Below are positions 12,464 to 23,810 of a stretch of DNA of 64,000 nt, one piece after another. The translations under genes were made by a program, and so were the position numbers. Under the pieces are notes generated by a model, which was not told where the DNA came from, searched no databases, and worked only from the letters and a program-made list of their open reading frames with translations. The stretch's first letter is position 1; every line of letters begins with the position of its first letter. The stretch spans positions 372,001 to 436,000 of the forward strand of contig BGKB01000043.1 in assembly GCA_003116975.1 (NCBI GenBank), written 5' to 3'. Origin of the DNA: Aurantiochytrium sp. KH105. Lineage: Eukaryota; Sar; Bigyra; Thraustochytrida; Thraustochytriidae.

Positions 12464-13192
12464 GCCAACGCCAGTTGCTCTCCACCGGTCCTCGCGCACG
12501 GTGTCCGTCCAGCCAGCGGTCAAAGCGGTCGCCACGCTCAAGGGTCGAAAGAAAGTCTGTTTACTGCGAAAGAAAACTCGCACTGCACTTCGCGCCGACC
12601 CTGCATACTTTGCAGCAAGTTTGGTTTGATTAAGGGTATAGAGGGGCCCAAAAAAGATATTTTTTCTTGATGCGTCACGAAGCTTGATGCTTGTATAACC
12701 AGGGCCTTTTGCAAAGCGGATGGAGCCTTTGCAAAGCGGACGGAACCTTTTGCAGCAAGCAAGAGCTCGAGTATCATGAGCCACGCCAGTCTTCTACAAA
12801 AAAGAAAGCTTGGCCTAGGTATGTGTGCAACTTCCACGACAGCACACCACGCCTACAATCCAAACAACCAGTCTAGACGTGGCTATACAGACGTGACGCA
12901 GGCGCCCAGCGTTTCTACACTACGCCAGTGGGCTTCCTTGCTGACTGCCAAACAACACAGACATTTGATTCCGTTCCATTTCCCCTTTTGGATTTTTTAG
13001 CAAGAGAAGATTGACAGCGATTGACAGTTACAATGAGTCCCAAAGATCGCGTGGCGAAGCCGAGAGAAGTAAGTCCAAAGCCAGAAAGCCGCGCGTTGCA
13101 GGACGCGCAGGGAGGAGGAGGAGACGGAGAGGCGGAGCGGACGAGGACGCCGCGCCCGCCGCATACACAGATTGATCGAGATTGCCGCGACG
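12464..13192. other. Divergent intergenic region
   Basis: About 730 bp lie between the oxygenase and glutaminase-like starts. It holds a short direct repeat at 12705-12755 and otherwise moderate-complexity DNA. No gene is supported. Confidence 0.4.
12705..12755. repeat. Direct repeat of about 21 bp, 2.5 copies
   Basis: Unit 1 (12705-12725) and unit 2 (12726-12745) share CCTTT(T)GCAAAGCGGA followed by (T/C)GGA. A partial third copy begins at 12746 with CCTTTTGCA. The position between two divergent promoters suggests a possible factor-binding cluster, but it could be a simple minisatellite. Confidence 0.8.
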
Positions 13193-15478
13193 ATGGACCA
13201 CACGTACGTACGCCTGGAGGAAGCCAAGGCGGAGGCGCAGCCAACGCAACAACAGCCTCTTTCATGGCGTCGACGGGGCAGGCAGCTGGGCCTCACGACC
13301 CTCGCGGCGGTCTGTGTGACTGCGATCACGGTCTTCTTGTGCGGAGCTTGCCCAGAGGGCCTGCAGCGCCTGGTCCTTGCCAAGGATGATGCCCCGGTGG
13401 CGTTCCAGCCGCCGACCATCCCGTTGCTCATGCTCGATCCGTACTTTCAGGTGCACATGATGGCGGAAAAGGCCACAGACGACGTGACGCGAGGATGGTA
13501 CAGCGATATGCGAGAGATGCAGGGTATGATCCGCGTTGACGGAACCTCGTACCGCTTTCTCGGCGCCTGCACCGTAAACAGCGACGATTGCCCTGCACCC
13601 ATCGAGCAAGTGAGCGTCGACATCGGGACCGTGCGCACCGACTTTGTCTTTCATGACCCCCAAGGACGCGTTGAGCTGCGCGTCACGTACATGGGAACGC
13701 CCTACACGGATGACGAGGAGCTTTTCGCGCGCCCGGTGGGCTACGTCGTACATGACGTTGAGAGTCTTGATGGCAACGACCACGATGTGCAGCTCTACCT
13801 CGACGCCTCGGCCGAACACGCCACCTTTGAAGCTGACGATGTGGTCGAGTGGGACGGCTGGGAGCAATCTGGACTCAAGGGCATCCGTGTAGGCACTGTT
13901 GCGCAGCAATTTCTCCATCGCCACGGCGACAAGGTTAATTTGGACTGGGGCTTCCTTCACCTGGCTGCGCAGCCGAGCGCAGTGGACTCGGAACACAAGG
14001 ACGCCGAGGGGACCCATCAGCCGCTGACCATCGTACGGGGTGGAGGTGCCTTGGACAACCGCGCAGATTTTATCTCCACCGGGCACGTATCTCGCACGCC
14101 GGATCAGGGCAACCCACGTCCGTGTGGTGAGGGTGCCGAAGAGGACAAGACGATCATTTCGGTGAGCCAGGATATGCAAACGGTGAACGAAGCGAAGCGT
14201 CACGTTGTTCTTGTTGCATACGATGATGTCTACGCGGTCAAGTATTACGGACATAAGCTCAAGGGATTCTGGCGCGAAAAATACAACTCGATCCAGGAGG
14301 CCATGGGCGACGCCATCAAGGAGACGGATGCGATGATGGCCAAGGGCGCCGCGCATGACGCATCCGAGGTCGAAAAGCTCACCAAGGCGGGCGGTGCCGA
14401 GTACGCGGCGGTGACGCGCATTGCTTACCGTCAGACGATGGCAGCGCTCAAGCTCGTGTGGAACGAGGACCTCGGCACCACCTGGATGTTTCTCAAGGAG
14501 ATAAGCACGAATGGCGACATGAACACCGTCGACGTGGTGTATCCGGCAAGTCCGGCGCTTCTTTACCATAACCCAATGCTCTTGCAAAAGCTCCTCGTGC
14601 CGATGCTCAGCTTTGCCAACAATGAGACTTCCATGGAGTACGGTAAACCCTTCTCCCCGCACGAACTTGGCGTTTACCCTGTGGCTGACCACGGCACCAA
14701 GGCGCAGGAGCCCATGCCCATGGAAAATACAGGCAACATGTTTTTCATGATTCTCGCCATCCTCCAGCGCTCGCAAGATCATGCCTGGGTCGAGCCGTAC
14801 TACCCAATGCTGAAAACGTGGGCAGATTACCTCAACTCCACGCTTCCGTTTCCAGAGCATCAGCTCTGCACAGATGACTTCCGAGGACCGCTTGGAAACA
14901 ACACGAACCTCGCTGCAAAGGGCATCGTCGCTCTTGAGGCCTTTGCGGAGATTTGCCATACTCTCGATCGCGCGGATTGCGCGGCATACTCGACGGCGGC
15001 CGTTCATCACGCCGAGGTTTGGACTGCTCTCGCCCGCGAGACGGTCCCGATGCCGCACACGCGTCTTGCCTATGGTGACGAAGGCTCGTTTAGCATCGTA
15101 TACAACCTTCTCTGGCAGCGTTTGCTGCAACTCGGGGCCAAGCCGTTCGCGAATTATGACGATCTCGCTGCTGAGGAGGTTCGCTTTTATCTGAGCATCG
15201 CGAACGCATATGGCACCCCCATGGACTCGCGCGACCACATGGTCAAGACGGACTGGCTTTCTTGGGCGGCGGCGATGGCTGAGGAAAAGGCGGACTTTGA
15301 GCGTCTCTTTCATGGCATCTTCCGCTTCTTCAATGAGAGCACCGTGCGAGTTCCGCTGTCGGATTTTTACAATACTGTGACGGCGGGGCCTATCTTGCAC
15401 GGCTTTCGCGACCGGCCTGTTATTGGTGCATTGTATGCGAAAATGCTGCTGCACTCCACGGAAGGCGAGGCGAAGTAA
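13193..15478 (+). CDS. Membrane-anchored glutaminase A-like protein
   Basis: A single exon encodes 761 residues from an ATG at 13193; the longer frame begins with a non-ATG codon. Residues about 26-46 (LTTLAAVCVTAITVFLCGA) are a signal anchor after a basic tail (WRRRGRQ), so the bulk should be extracytosolic. The remainder resembles the fungal/bacterial GtaA family (DUF4964/5127/4965): an N-terminal PTIPLLMLDPYFQVHMM block, a middle beta-rich part, and the helical C-terminal part with EMPM-like PMPMENTGNMFFMILAI and FRGPLGNNTNLAAKGIVALEAF. Founding members hydrolyse L-glutamine outside the cell, and many homologues are untested. Several N-glycosylation sequons (NET, NST, NNT) fit secretion. 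The gene converges with the minus-strand gene ending at 15806. Confidence 0.82.
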   Translation: MDHTYVRLEEAKAEAQPTQQQPLSWRRRGRQLGLTTLAAVCVTAITVFLCGACPEGLQRLVLAKDDAPVAFQPPTIPLLMLDPYFQVHMMAEKATDDVTRGWYSDMREMQGMIRVDGTSYRFLGACTVNSDDCPAPIEQVSVDIGTVRTDFVFHDPQGRVELRVTYMGTPYTDDEELFARPVGYVVHDVESLDGNDHDVQLYLDASAEHATFEADDVVEWDGWEQSGLKGIRVGTVAQQFLHRHGDKVNLDWGFLHLAAQPSAVDSEHKDAEGTHQPLTIVRGGGALDNRADFISTGHVSRTPDQGNPRPCGEGAEEDKTIISVSQDMQTVNEAKRHVVLVAYDDVYAVKYYGHKLKGFWREKYNSIQEAMGDAIKETDAMMAKGAAHDASEVEKLTKAGGAEYAAVTRIAYRQTMAALKLVWNEDLGTTWMFLKEISTNGDMNTVDVVYPASPALLYHNPMLLQKLLVPMLSFANNETSMEYGKPFSPHELGVYPVADHGTKAQEPMPMENTGNMFFMILAILQRSQDHAWVEPYYPMLKTWADYLNSTLPFPEHQLCTDDFRGPLGNNTNLAAKGIVALEAFAEICHTLDRADCAAYSTAAVHHAEVWTALARETVPMPHTRLAYGDEGSFSIVYNLLWQRLLQLGAKPFANYDDLAAEEVRFYLSIANAYGTPMDSRDHMVKTDWLSWAAAMAEEKADFERLFHGIFRFFNESTVRVPLSDFYNTVTAGPILHGFRDRPVIGALYAKMLLHSTEGEAK

Positions 15479-15805
15479 GAGAGAGAAGGGCATAATTTCC
15501 TATCCCTCTCTTTCTTGTCTCTCTATTTTGCCCGGGAAAGCCGAATCGGTGATCCCGTCTTTTGGAAGTGATAGAATGTCAGGATCCTTTATATTTCTTT
15601 TAGCTTTTTGCGAGATCTTGGAAACCAGCTCGTGGTCTGCGACTGATTCGAAACAGGCGTGCGAGTCCTCACTGTCTGAGAGTCATACACGACTCCTTTC
15701 TCTTTGACAGCACACCTCACATGCGCGCGCCCATAAGAATGCTTGCTTGTTTTCTCCCTTTCAAGAGAAGAGCAAGCAAAGCATACGGCATATAACTAAC
15801 CTCAA
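15479..15805. other. Convergent 3' intergenic region
   Basis: About 330 bp lie between two convergent stops. The region is pyrimidine-rich just after the glutaminase-like stop. No gene is seen; it presumably contains the 3' UTRs of both neighbours. Confidence 0.4.
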
Positions 15806-16570
15806 TCAGGCTGCAAGATGTCTATTTGTGGCTTGGTTTGCAAGAATTTTACGAAGAACCGTGGGTTCTCGAACAAGCTCGCCATCGCGCCCAAGCTGAG
15901 TGCGGGACCGCGCTGGTTTTGGGCTGAAGAAGATGAGATCGTTCGAGTGCTCGGCCTGTTTGCCGACAAGCTCATCTCCCTTTGCGTCAGGCTTTTCGGC
16001 ATTCGAGGCACGATCGGGCGGCGGCACGCTAAAGGGATCAAAGCAAGACAGTGAAGGCCGTCGGATGGAGAATGCGCGCCGCGCTTCCACATCGTCGAGC
16101 AGAGGCTCGGATGGTAGTCCCTGCCAGCTCGCACGTCGATTCGGGATGTCTCCACTTGTGTCCAGAGCCCATGATCCGCTCGTATCATTTTCGTGGTGTA
16201 CGCACGAGTTCGGCAGGGAAACGTGAGTGCTCTGTCCAGTGAGGTTTGTATTTGTAGATGGCGCGTTGCAGGTGGTTGTCATCTGTAGGTGCATTTCGAG
16301 AGACTCGAGACGTGCGAGCGTTTGCACGCGGGCAAAGACGAGACTTTTGAGCAGATCCCGGGCATTTGGACTCTGAAGGAGTGTCGGGAGCGGTTGCGGG
16401 AGACTTTGGCTCTGTGCGAGTTCGCAGAGACGTGTCAGTGCTTCTTCGGCCGGAGCATTGCCTGCAGAGCTACTCAGGAGAGTAGATACCATGTCAGGGC
16501 CAAGTGCTTGGGCGAGGAAGCGCAAGACGGGATCTCGCGTGCAAGATGCGGCAAACCAGACAAGGTCCAT
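15806..16570 (-). CDS. Unknown helical/low-complexity protein
   Basis: The frame encodes 254 residues from an ATG at 16570 (MDLVWFAASC). An upstream in-frame ATG at 16738 would add 56 residues that are Arg/Pro/Ala-rich and look like translated promoter DNA. Residues 1-100 are probably helical (DPVLRFLAQALGPDMVSTLL, DLLKSLVFARVQTLARLESLEMHL), with the last part a short coiled coil. Residues after 100 are Ser/Pro/Asn-rich and probably disordered, with several phosphorylatable Ser motifs such as RRASWQG and IRRPSLS (basophilic kinase-like). No family was recognised. It could be a small regulatory or scaffold protein. Confidence 0.5.
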   Translation of the reverse strand: MDLVWFAASCTRDPVLRFLAQALGPDMVSTLLSSSAGNAPAEEALTRLCELAQSQSLPQPLPTLLQSPNARDLLKSLVFARVQTLARLESLEMHLQMTTTCNAPSTNTNLTGQSTHVSLPNSCVHHENDTSGSWALDTSGDIPNRRASWQGLPSEPLLDDVEARRAFSIRRPSLSCFDPFSVPPPDRASNAEKPDAKGDELVGKQAEHSNDLIFFSPKPARSRTQLGRDGELVREPTVLRKILANQATNRHLAA

Positions 16571-19567
16571 ACTCGAGAGCAGAGGCGGGGCGGCCCTGCC
16601 GCCCCGTGGATTGTTTGGGAGCGCGCGCGCACGCACAAAATCGAGTCTCCGACGCGCGTGCGGAGCCCGCGATGGTAGAAATGGTAGCGCCGCCCGCGGC
16701 CTCGCGCGAAGCGAGATGGCAGACTGCCAGATTGACATGATTGTCGGTCGAATGACGAGGCCCGATCAGCTTCGCGAATAGCTACGCGAACAGCTAAGCA
16801 AGTCTTGGGGCATTCTTCGGGTTATCCAGGCGCGCCTCGGATGTACCCCGTCGAGAGGGTTCGCTCGTCATTCATGGAGCAAATGGCTCGATGCAGGGAA
16901 GGCATCTTCGATTCGGGGCACTCGGTGCCCCAGCGTGACGGTGGGCTGGCCGCCTCACGCGCTCGCTATGGCGGCCGAGGTGAGGCACGCGTGACCTGAC
17001 AAGAGTCCCAGTAGCAAAGCAAAAGCCTCAGCGGGTTCTGCCGCGCAAGCAAGCAACGCGGTTTTTTTGGAGGTCTACACGCCAAACGTTCTGCTTTTAT
17101 GGGGGACTCGCCCCGCGTCTCGCTTGTCTTGGCTGTTTTCTTTTGCGGCTGCGTGGATGTTTACCTGCCTGCCTTTTACGTGTCCTTGTCCTTGTACGTG
17201 AGTGCGTGCGTACGTACGTGTCAGTCTGCCTGCCTTGTGTCCACGTTGCGTGTCTGCGAAGACGGACAGTTGACTTGCATTTCTACGATGAGTCCTCAAG
17301 GTCCCCTTGGGACTTGCAGTGGAAAGCTTGGGACGCAGCGCGGGTCCGCACCGCCTGCCTTCGTCCGCCCGCTTGCCCGCCCCTGCCTGGAAGCCTAGCA
17401 GCGCTGAGGAAGCCTTGCAGTGGGCAGCAGCGGCAACTTTGGGTTCTTGGCAGTGCAGCTAGCGACCGGTGATCGCATCGGGCCGCATGGCGTATTCCCT
17501 CTTGCAGCGCGCTGGCAGCGGTGTCGCACACGCTATTGTCAATGTCATGAGCGTGCGTCTACTACCGGCAGAGATCGAGTCCTCGGGGATCGCGGACGTA
17601 GAGACTCGTCAAGAAGAGAATCAAGAGCTACATTCGGGTTCCTCAATATTTTAAAAAGTCGCAGATCTCAGCTGCAAGATTGATTGCGACAATCGCTTCA
17701 GGACTGTGCGAGATTGCGTGCGATCGATGCTCCAAGTTTTGAGGATTCGTCGCTCGCAGTCGCGTGCAGCCACCAAGGATTTCAGAGTCATCGGCGGGAG
17801 TCGCCCGCACGACGCGCACAAAGAACCTTGGCGACGCGAGCTCTCGTGCCACCCTTGCGAGCTTTTCCCCATTCGCCGCATTCATTAACTTACAGTAAAG
17901 GATTCAGCCCGGCAGCTTGAACGGTGCCTGCACGCGCTGCTGCGGCTGCTGCTGCTGCTGCTGCTGCTGCTCGCTGTCGCACTCCCTGGACGTGACGCGC
18001 AGCAGGCCGTCCTTACAGAATCCTGCTTTTGTCAAGATCTCCCGCTCCGCACGTGGCGATCCGTCAAGAGTCTCTCTCTGTTCGCCCGGCATACGGCGCG
18101 AGCGAGAACGAGAATGCTGACGTGAGTCTGGCCGGGGAGCCCGGGAGGAGGCAAGGAGAGCGAGGCAAAGCAAGGCAAAGCAACTTGATCGCGAGACATC
18201 TTGGAATGTAAAATGGAAAGGTTGGAGCGAGCAGCCTGAACGAGCCGGGATCGAGGCATCTCGAGCACGCACCCTCTTCGCCGCGAATGGGCTGTGAAGG
18301 ATCGATCGACCGTTCCGCCGCTCCGAGCAACCTTTCCCTGCGCGTCTTCAAGCTGCAGCTGATTGAGCGTGTACATATACATCCATCCACTCATGAGCCT
18401 GAGCCCTCACGAGTGTCGCATCGCGTAGCGTTGCGTCGCGTCGTGTCGCGTCTTGCCGAGTTCTGGCGCCGCTGCAGCGGCAGCGGCAGCGCGACCGCTT
18501 GCGAGATCTGCAAGGCGGCGTGCGGCAAGGTGTGCGTGCACGTGCTCGTGCTGCGCGTCCGTGGCTCTTGTTAGCTGCTCCGTCGCACCGAGCGGGCTGC
18601 GAGCATTTTCGCTCTTGACGATCGATCGAACGAACGATCGAACGAACGACCGTCTGCGCGCCGTGACGATTCCCCGCGCGCTCTACGTACCTTCTCAAGC
18701 TCGCGGCGGCAGCGGTGCGCGAGGCAGGCAGCCACGCCGCTGGGCTCGCCGACCAGGCCCGAGTGGCTGCGCGAAGCGGCCTCCGCCCGTGCCGTGAAGA
18801 GTGCGCGCGACCTCCCACCCTTTCAACTTCTTTCTTTTTCTTCTTTTATTTTATTTTTCTGATGGAGCTGTTTTTTCTTCGCCAGCCCGTCGACACAAGG
18901 GCGCCGTCGACACAACGGCGAGCGGTCGACGGCCTGCCGTGAGCAGTCGGCCTCGCTGCGAGCGGCGACCAATAGACGGAGGTCGGCGTCACGCAGGGCG
19001 GGCGAATGCGGCTCGAAGTCGCTCGCGCGTCGCCTGGATGCTCGCTGCAGCTACAGGCTCACGAGCGCCTGCCGGCCAGTGGAGGATTGCTGAATGAATG
19101 AATGACTGTGAATAAAGCGAAGCGACGAGGGAGACGCCCGGGTTTTACTTACTGTTAGGCCAACTGATAGTTCGCTCATTCGCCCATCAAGGCCAGCCAC
19201 GCTGGCTTAGAGTGGTGCCAATGCGACGCGCCGCGACGCAACGCATCGCAACGCAATGGAACGCAGGAAACACCAAGGTCACGGCACATCTTGAGCAATT
19301 CTCGGCAGTGACAGGGAGGCAGGACAAGTATAAGAAGCCTTGGATGGACGGCCAAGAAAAAGGCGAGCGTGGCAAGCGACACGACGGCCTCCGCATCGGG
19401 GCCTGGTTCTCCTGTGGTCGGTCGGTCGGTCGGTCCTCCTACGCAAAACGGCTCCAAGGCACGGTCCCCGGCATTTTTGTCTGGCTGGCAGCCTGGTCTT
19501 CAATGTATGAATGAACGCAGGCTATGAAATACCTCCTTGCTCGTCCTCTGCGTGTACAACATACCAC

Positions 19568-19598
<31 letters not shown>

Positions 19599-22500
19599 TG
19601 GGGGAAATCGCCACGTTCACCCTCGCCATCGATCAGAGAAAGAATTCTTTGCGAGCAACCCCTGCGACGCACCCTTCGAATTAGCTCACAAGCATGCTGC
19701 CGTCCAGCTGCAGCAGTCCGCAGCCGCCAGTGGTGTGGCCGCTGCCGCTTGGCCCAGCGGCCGATCGGGATGCCTCGAAGACTTTGCTCGGCGATGTCCA
19801 AAACGCAGGGTAACGCGGCCCGAGCAAGCAAGGCCCGCTCACAGTATCGACAGTATCGTCTGCCTTTTGCTGCACCTCGGCCGGCCAGAGCCAGCTAGTT
19901 CCGAGTCCGTTTTCGCGTGTCCGGCTCTGCACCTGTCCTGCGGCGCGAGCAGCGTGTGCCGTGGCCCTGCGCAACCCACGCAACCCAGGCCACGATTACT
20001 TACCTTTCTCCCTGCGCCCATCCCTTCCTTGAGCGAGTTTCCTGTCCACGCCCGCAGCGCGAGACGGAGCTGGCTGGCCGCTCTGCCATCGGTCGCTCGC
20101 TGCCTTGTGTTGCCTGCGTTGCCTGCGTTGCTGTTGCTTGCATTTCTGGCTGGATGTTATGGACGATCGAGCCTGTTCGTCTCGCGCCGCGTGCCATGCT
20201 CGTAGGGGCGAGCAATGGCCAGCGTTTCTTGCAGCTGCAGCTGGTTGCCCGCGACTCGGTCTGCAGCTGCGGCAAGAGGGGGGAGGGAGACGGGCGCCAG
20301 GCAGTCAGCCTCTTGGTCAAAAAGGGATTCATTCACTCGCTCTCGGAATCGGAGGCCTTCAATGGCAGCCGTGCCGGCATGGGAGCACGCGCCCCGGAGC
20401 GAGCGAGCGAGCGAGCGTGCATGTGCACGCAAGTAGTTTCGCTCGCTAAGAGGCAGAACGCACAGTGCGTGCGTGCTTGCGTGCGTTGCGTACGTGCTTG
20501 CGTCCGCACTGCAGCTGGTAGGCCTGCAAGTCCTTGATATCGCGCTGTTATCTCTCGGAGGCCGGCCGGCCTCCACCCGCTCCTCTGTGCTTTCGCTTCG
20601 CCTCGCCAGCGACCATGGCGACCGACCGACCGACCGACCGCCCTACGCACGAGCGACGCACAGCGACCGCGGCCGCCGTCGCGAAAAGGAAAGCAAAGGA
20701 AGGTTTCGTGGCGGAGGCTGGCCGACCTGGCCCCGTCTCGGCTCGTCTCTCGCGTCTCTCCTGGCTCCGTCTCTCTCGCGTCGACCACAAAAAAAAAGAG
20801 AGTGCTTCCTGCAGCGACTGCCAGCCAGGCGCCGGGTCTTGAGATTGCGTTTCTGGCCGCAGATTCTTCCCGTCGCCCCCGCCGCGCGGAGGAAGAAGGA
20901 GAAGCTGCAGGAAGGCCCGCCGGTCCAGGTGTGGGGACCTGCTTCCAAGACACGGACGGCGCAAGACCGAGACCAGGACCGCGGCAACACGCACAGCGGC
21001 GGCGGCAGCCGGCACCGGGATGGCTGCGCCGTTCGCGCCCAACGCTGGACGCGGAGAAGGGCAGCTTCCCTGCTGCGGCTGGTTGAGAGCGAATAGATGC
21101 TGGGCCGTCACTAGCGCGTCGCCAGCGATGCCTCCGTGGCTTGGCGGGCCGCTCAGATCTGCGACCTCACGATTTGTAAGAAATGAAAAAAAGGAGACTT
21201 GGAAAGAAATTTTGAAAAATTCCAAAGGCGAGAACTTTTATAGGCTGCAGCGGGTTCAAAACAGACCCCGCATGGCGTGCTCGCGCCAGAAGCAGCGGCC
21301 GCGCGACCCCTTGTCGGAGGCGTCTAAGACGCTCTAGCTGGCTGCTGCTGCTGCTCGCGTTGTACAATAATCAGCGAGCAGCATCAGGCCAGCCATGCGA
21401 GCAACCAAGCCTGTCGAGCGTCTTTGCTTGTTTCTCCCGGGTCCCTGACCGTTCAAATTCCAAGTCCCATGGTGCGGGGCCCGACTGCGGGGACGCCCCA
21501 AAAGTCTCTCCTGCCAACCTTGACAGAGAATATTTACGAGGCGCGGCACCTCCGGCTCCGCTCCGTCCCCGCCCCCGTCCGGACGATTCGACGAGTGGTT
21601 GCTCAAGTTTCTATGGGTTGTGCTATTGCAAGTCTTGGTTGGCAACGGTGTTCGATTGGCGGTTTCGCCTGTCCAGCTGCCCTGGCTGACTGACTGGCTG
21701 GCTTCGAAAATCCACTTTAGCTTGATCCCCGGGGCGGGTCTAGTACTACAGCTCGTGTCGCTTCTTGATGATCAGGACGCCTCGCCACTTGTCCAGAGTC
21801 CAGTGGCACTGCCACGCTTTCTTGGCTGCTCATGAATCAGAAATGGAGGAGGGAATGAAGAACGGAAACGCGCCAGTCAGGAGTAGGCGAGTTGCTTGAC
21901 AGTGAAGCGGGACAAGCTTGCACAGCTCGTAGCATTGAAGAAGAAGAAGAAGAAGAAGCAGAGGAATCCTGCCTGCCTGCCTCTGCCGATCTGTCTGACT
22001 GTTTTGAAGAACAGGCATGCATTCGAAGAAGCGATGCGCTGCTGCCAGGCGTGTCTTCCTTCCTTCCTTTTTATTTTCATCTCTTGCTTACTTGCTTACT
22101 TGCTTGCTTTGCTTCCCCTTTTCTCCTTCCTCAGCCGGTCCATCATCACAGATAGCCTAGTCCAAGCGCGGAAGCCGTCGCTGCTGCTGCTGCTGCAGCC
22201 TGCCACCGCTCCCGTCTCGCACTGCCACCACGCATGGCTCGCTCGCTCGCTCGCTCGCTCGCTCAGAAACAGCGCGTGCCCTTCGCTTCACGCGTGGGAT
22301 AGAGACGCGACGGGTTGATTGATTCCCGAGCGGCACGACTTGCACGCGCTCGATGGAATGAATGTGACGCTGCGCCCACCTTCGCTCCAGCTTCTGCTGC
22401 TGGCATGGCTGCACTGGGAGCCGTAGCACGCGCGTGCCGGCCTGGACGTCCGATTGGCTTCTCTGCAAAAGAAGGATTCATCGGTTCATTCATTTGGCTC

Positions 22501-23810
22501 CTCTCTACAGCAGAAGCAGCAGCAGCAGCAGCTGCAGCAGCAGGATAACTTGCTTCCATGGCGTGTGTAGGCAGGCTGGCCTAGCCTGCGCGTGCATGTC
22601 CGCGCCCGCAGCGCAGCGAGCTAGCCTGCAGTGATGTGATTGGTCGGCCCTTGCTCTCCCTCCCTCCATCCCTCCATCCCATCCACCCATTCATCGATCC
22701 ACGCATCCATTTCTGCGTCCATGCATCCAGTCACTGCGAGGCACCCGCCGCGGCCTGCGCCCGCGCCAAGTTGTGCGCGATGCTGCGGCCCGGCCCGAGT
22801 GACTGCCGGGCGTTCCTCGCCGTACCTTCAAGGCCGGAGCGCGGCGCGCCGCGGAGCAGGAGCGGCAGCACAGATGGAAAGATTTCGGGATTCTCGGCAC
22901 GTGTCGAAATGGTCTTCTCCTTGCTCTGCCGCTATCAGGATCACCAGTGCTCAGTAGTAGTGTAGCTAGCTCCTTAGAGCGAGCGGGCGAACGGCCAAGC
23001 GTCCGCACGTGCGCTGCGTCGCGTGCATGCGCCAGCGCGCGACGGCGGCCGGCGGCTCGCCCAGGGCTTGCTTGCCTTCTTCCCTCGCTCGCACGGCGGC
23101 GCACGCGGCTGCAGGCAGCTGCAGCGGAGACGCGCCTGACGTGCAGGCTGAAAGAAAGAGGGCGTGGGATGAAAGCGGGAGGCATGAGATGAATCGTTGC
23201 AGTGAACGCACCGCGCGAGAGAAAAAAGAATGGACGAAATGAAAAAATAAATGATAAAAGGAAAGAAAAAGAAGGAAAAGCGTCCCCCCTCCTCCCCCGC
23301 AGCATCCGCAGCTGACCTCAGAGGATAAGAGGGAACGGCGCGGGAGGCGGCCGGAACGTGGACAAGAGAATTACCGCATCACACGCGGCTTTGCGGAAGC
23401 AAGTGGCACGCGCGTGCAGCAGAGCAGAACAGAGCAGTGCAGAGCAGAGCACGAGCAAGCGGCGGCGGAAAGCAGAACAGCAGGGAGACCTTCCGTCCAG
23501 CACGGCCGCGCGCCCACCCGTGAGCGATCCGAGCCGATCCGGACGAGCGAGCACTCGCCCGCTCGCCCGGGACGGAAGACAAGACCAGACCAAACCGGAA
23601 CAGAACAGACCCGACCGACTTAGTCTCGACCAGCAGCTGACAGCCCGCTGGCAGTCCATTCCACCCCCGCCCTCCCTGCTCCAATTCCCTAACCCGAGCT
23701 CGCTTGCTCGCTTGCTCGCGGTGAGCAAAGCAAGCGGCCAGCCAGCCAGCCAGCAAGCAGCCAAGCAGGCAAAGTAGGCACGAGGCAGGCGAGCAAGGCC
23801 CCAGGAAAGC
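16571..23810. other. Large gene-poor, microsatellite-dense region
   Basis: About 7.2 kb separate the unknown minus-strand gene from the first receptor gene, with no convincing protein or RNA gene. It is rich in short-period repeats: CTG/GCT runs (17936-17973, 19565-19600, 21336-21356, 22176-22197), (GGTC)n at 19418-19437, (GAGC)n at 20396-20421, (GACC)n at 20616-20641, (GAA)n at 21934-21960, (GCTC)n at 22238-22263, CCAT/CATC runs at 22664-22730, (GCCA)n at 23738-23752 and GCAGA/AGAGC pentamers at 23412-23450. Frames are Arg/Ala/Ser-rich on both strands. It may be a large regulatory region, a non-coding RNA locus or plain low-complexity DNA. Confidence 0.55.
17643..17885 (-). CDS. Possible small open reading frame, unknown
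   Basis: From an ATG at 17885 the frame gives 80 residues with a protein-like composition (ends AIVAINLAAEICDFLKY), in a locally repeat-free island of an otherwise low-complexity region. No family, signal or strong context supports it. It could be an exon of a larger spliced gene, a relic, or chance. Confidence 0.18.
   Translation of the reverse strand: MNAANGEKLARVARELASPRFFVRVVRATPADDSEILGGCTRLRATNPQNLEHRSHAISHSPEAIVAINLAAEICDFLKY

Noticed and set aside
13262-15493. A 743-residue minus-strand frame under the glutaminase-like gene
   Set aside because: It is the antisense of a gene with recognised family motifs, is His/Arg/Val-rich, and shows no domain.
21440-21475. A tRNA B-box-like GTTCAAATTCC
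   Set aside because: The flanking bases cannot form a T-arm stem and no matching A-box or acceptor stem is visible.
22640-22965. Short frames in the CCAT/CATC repeat area
   Set aside because: They are low-complexity translation with no start context or motif.
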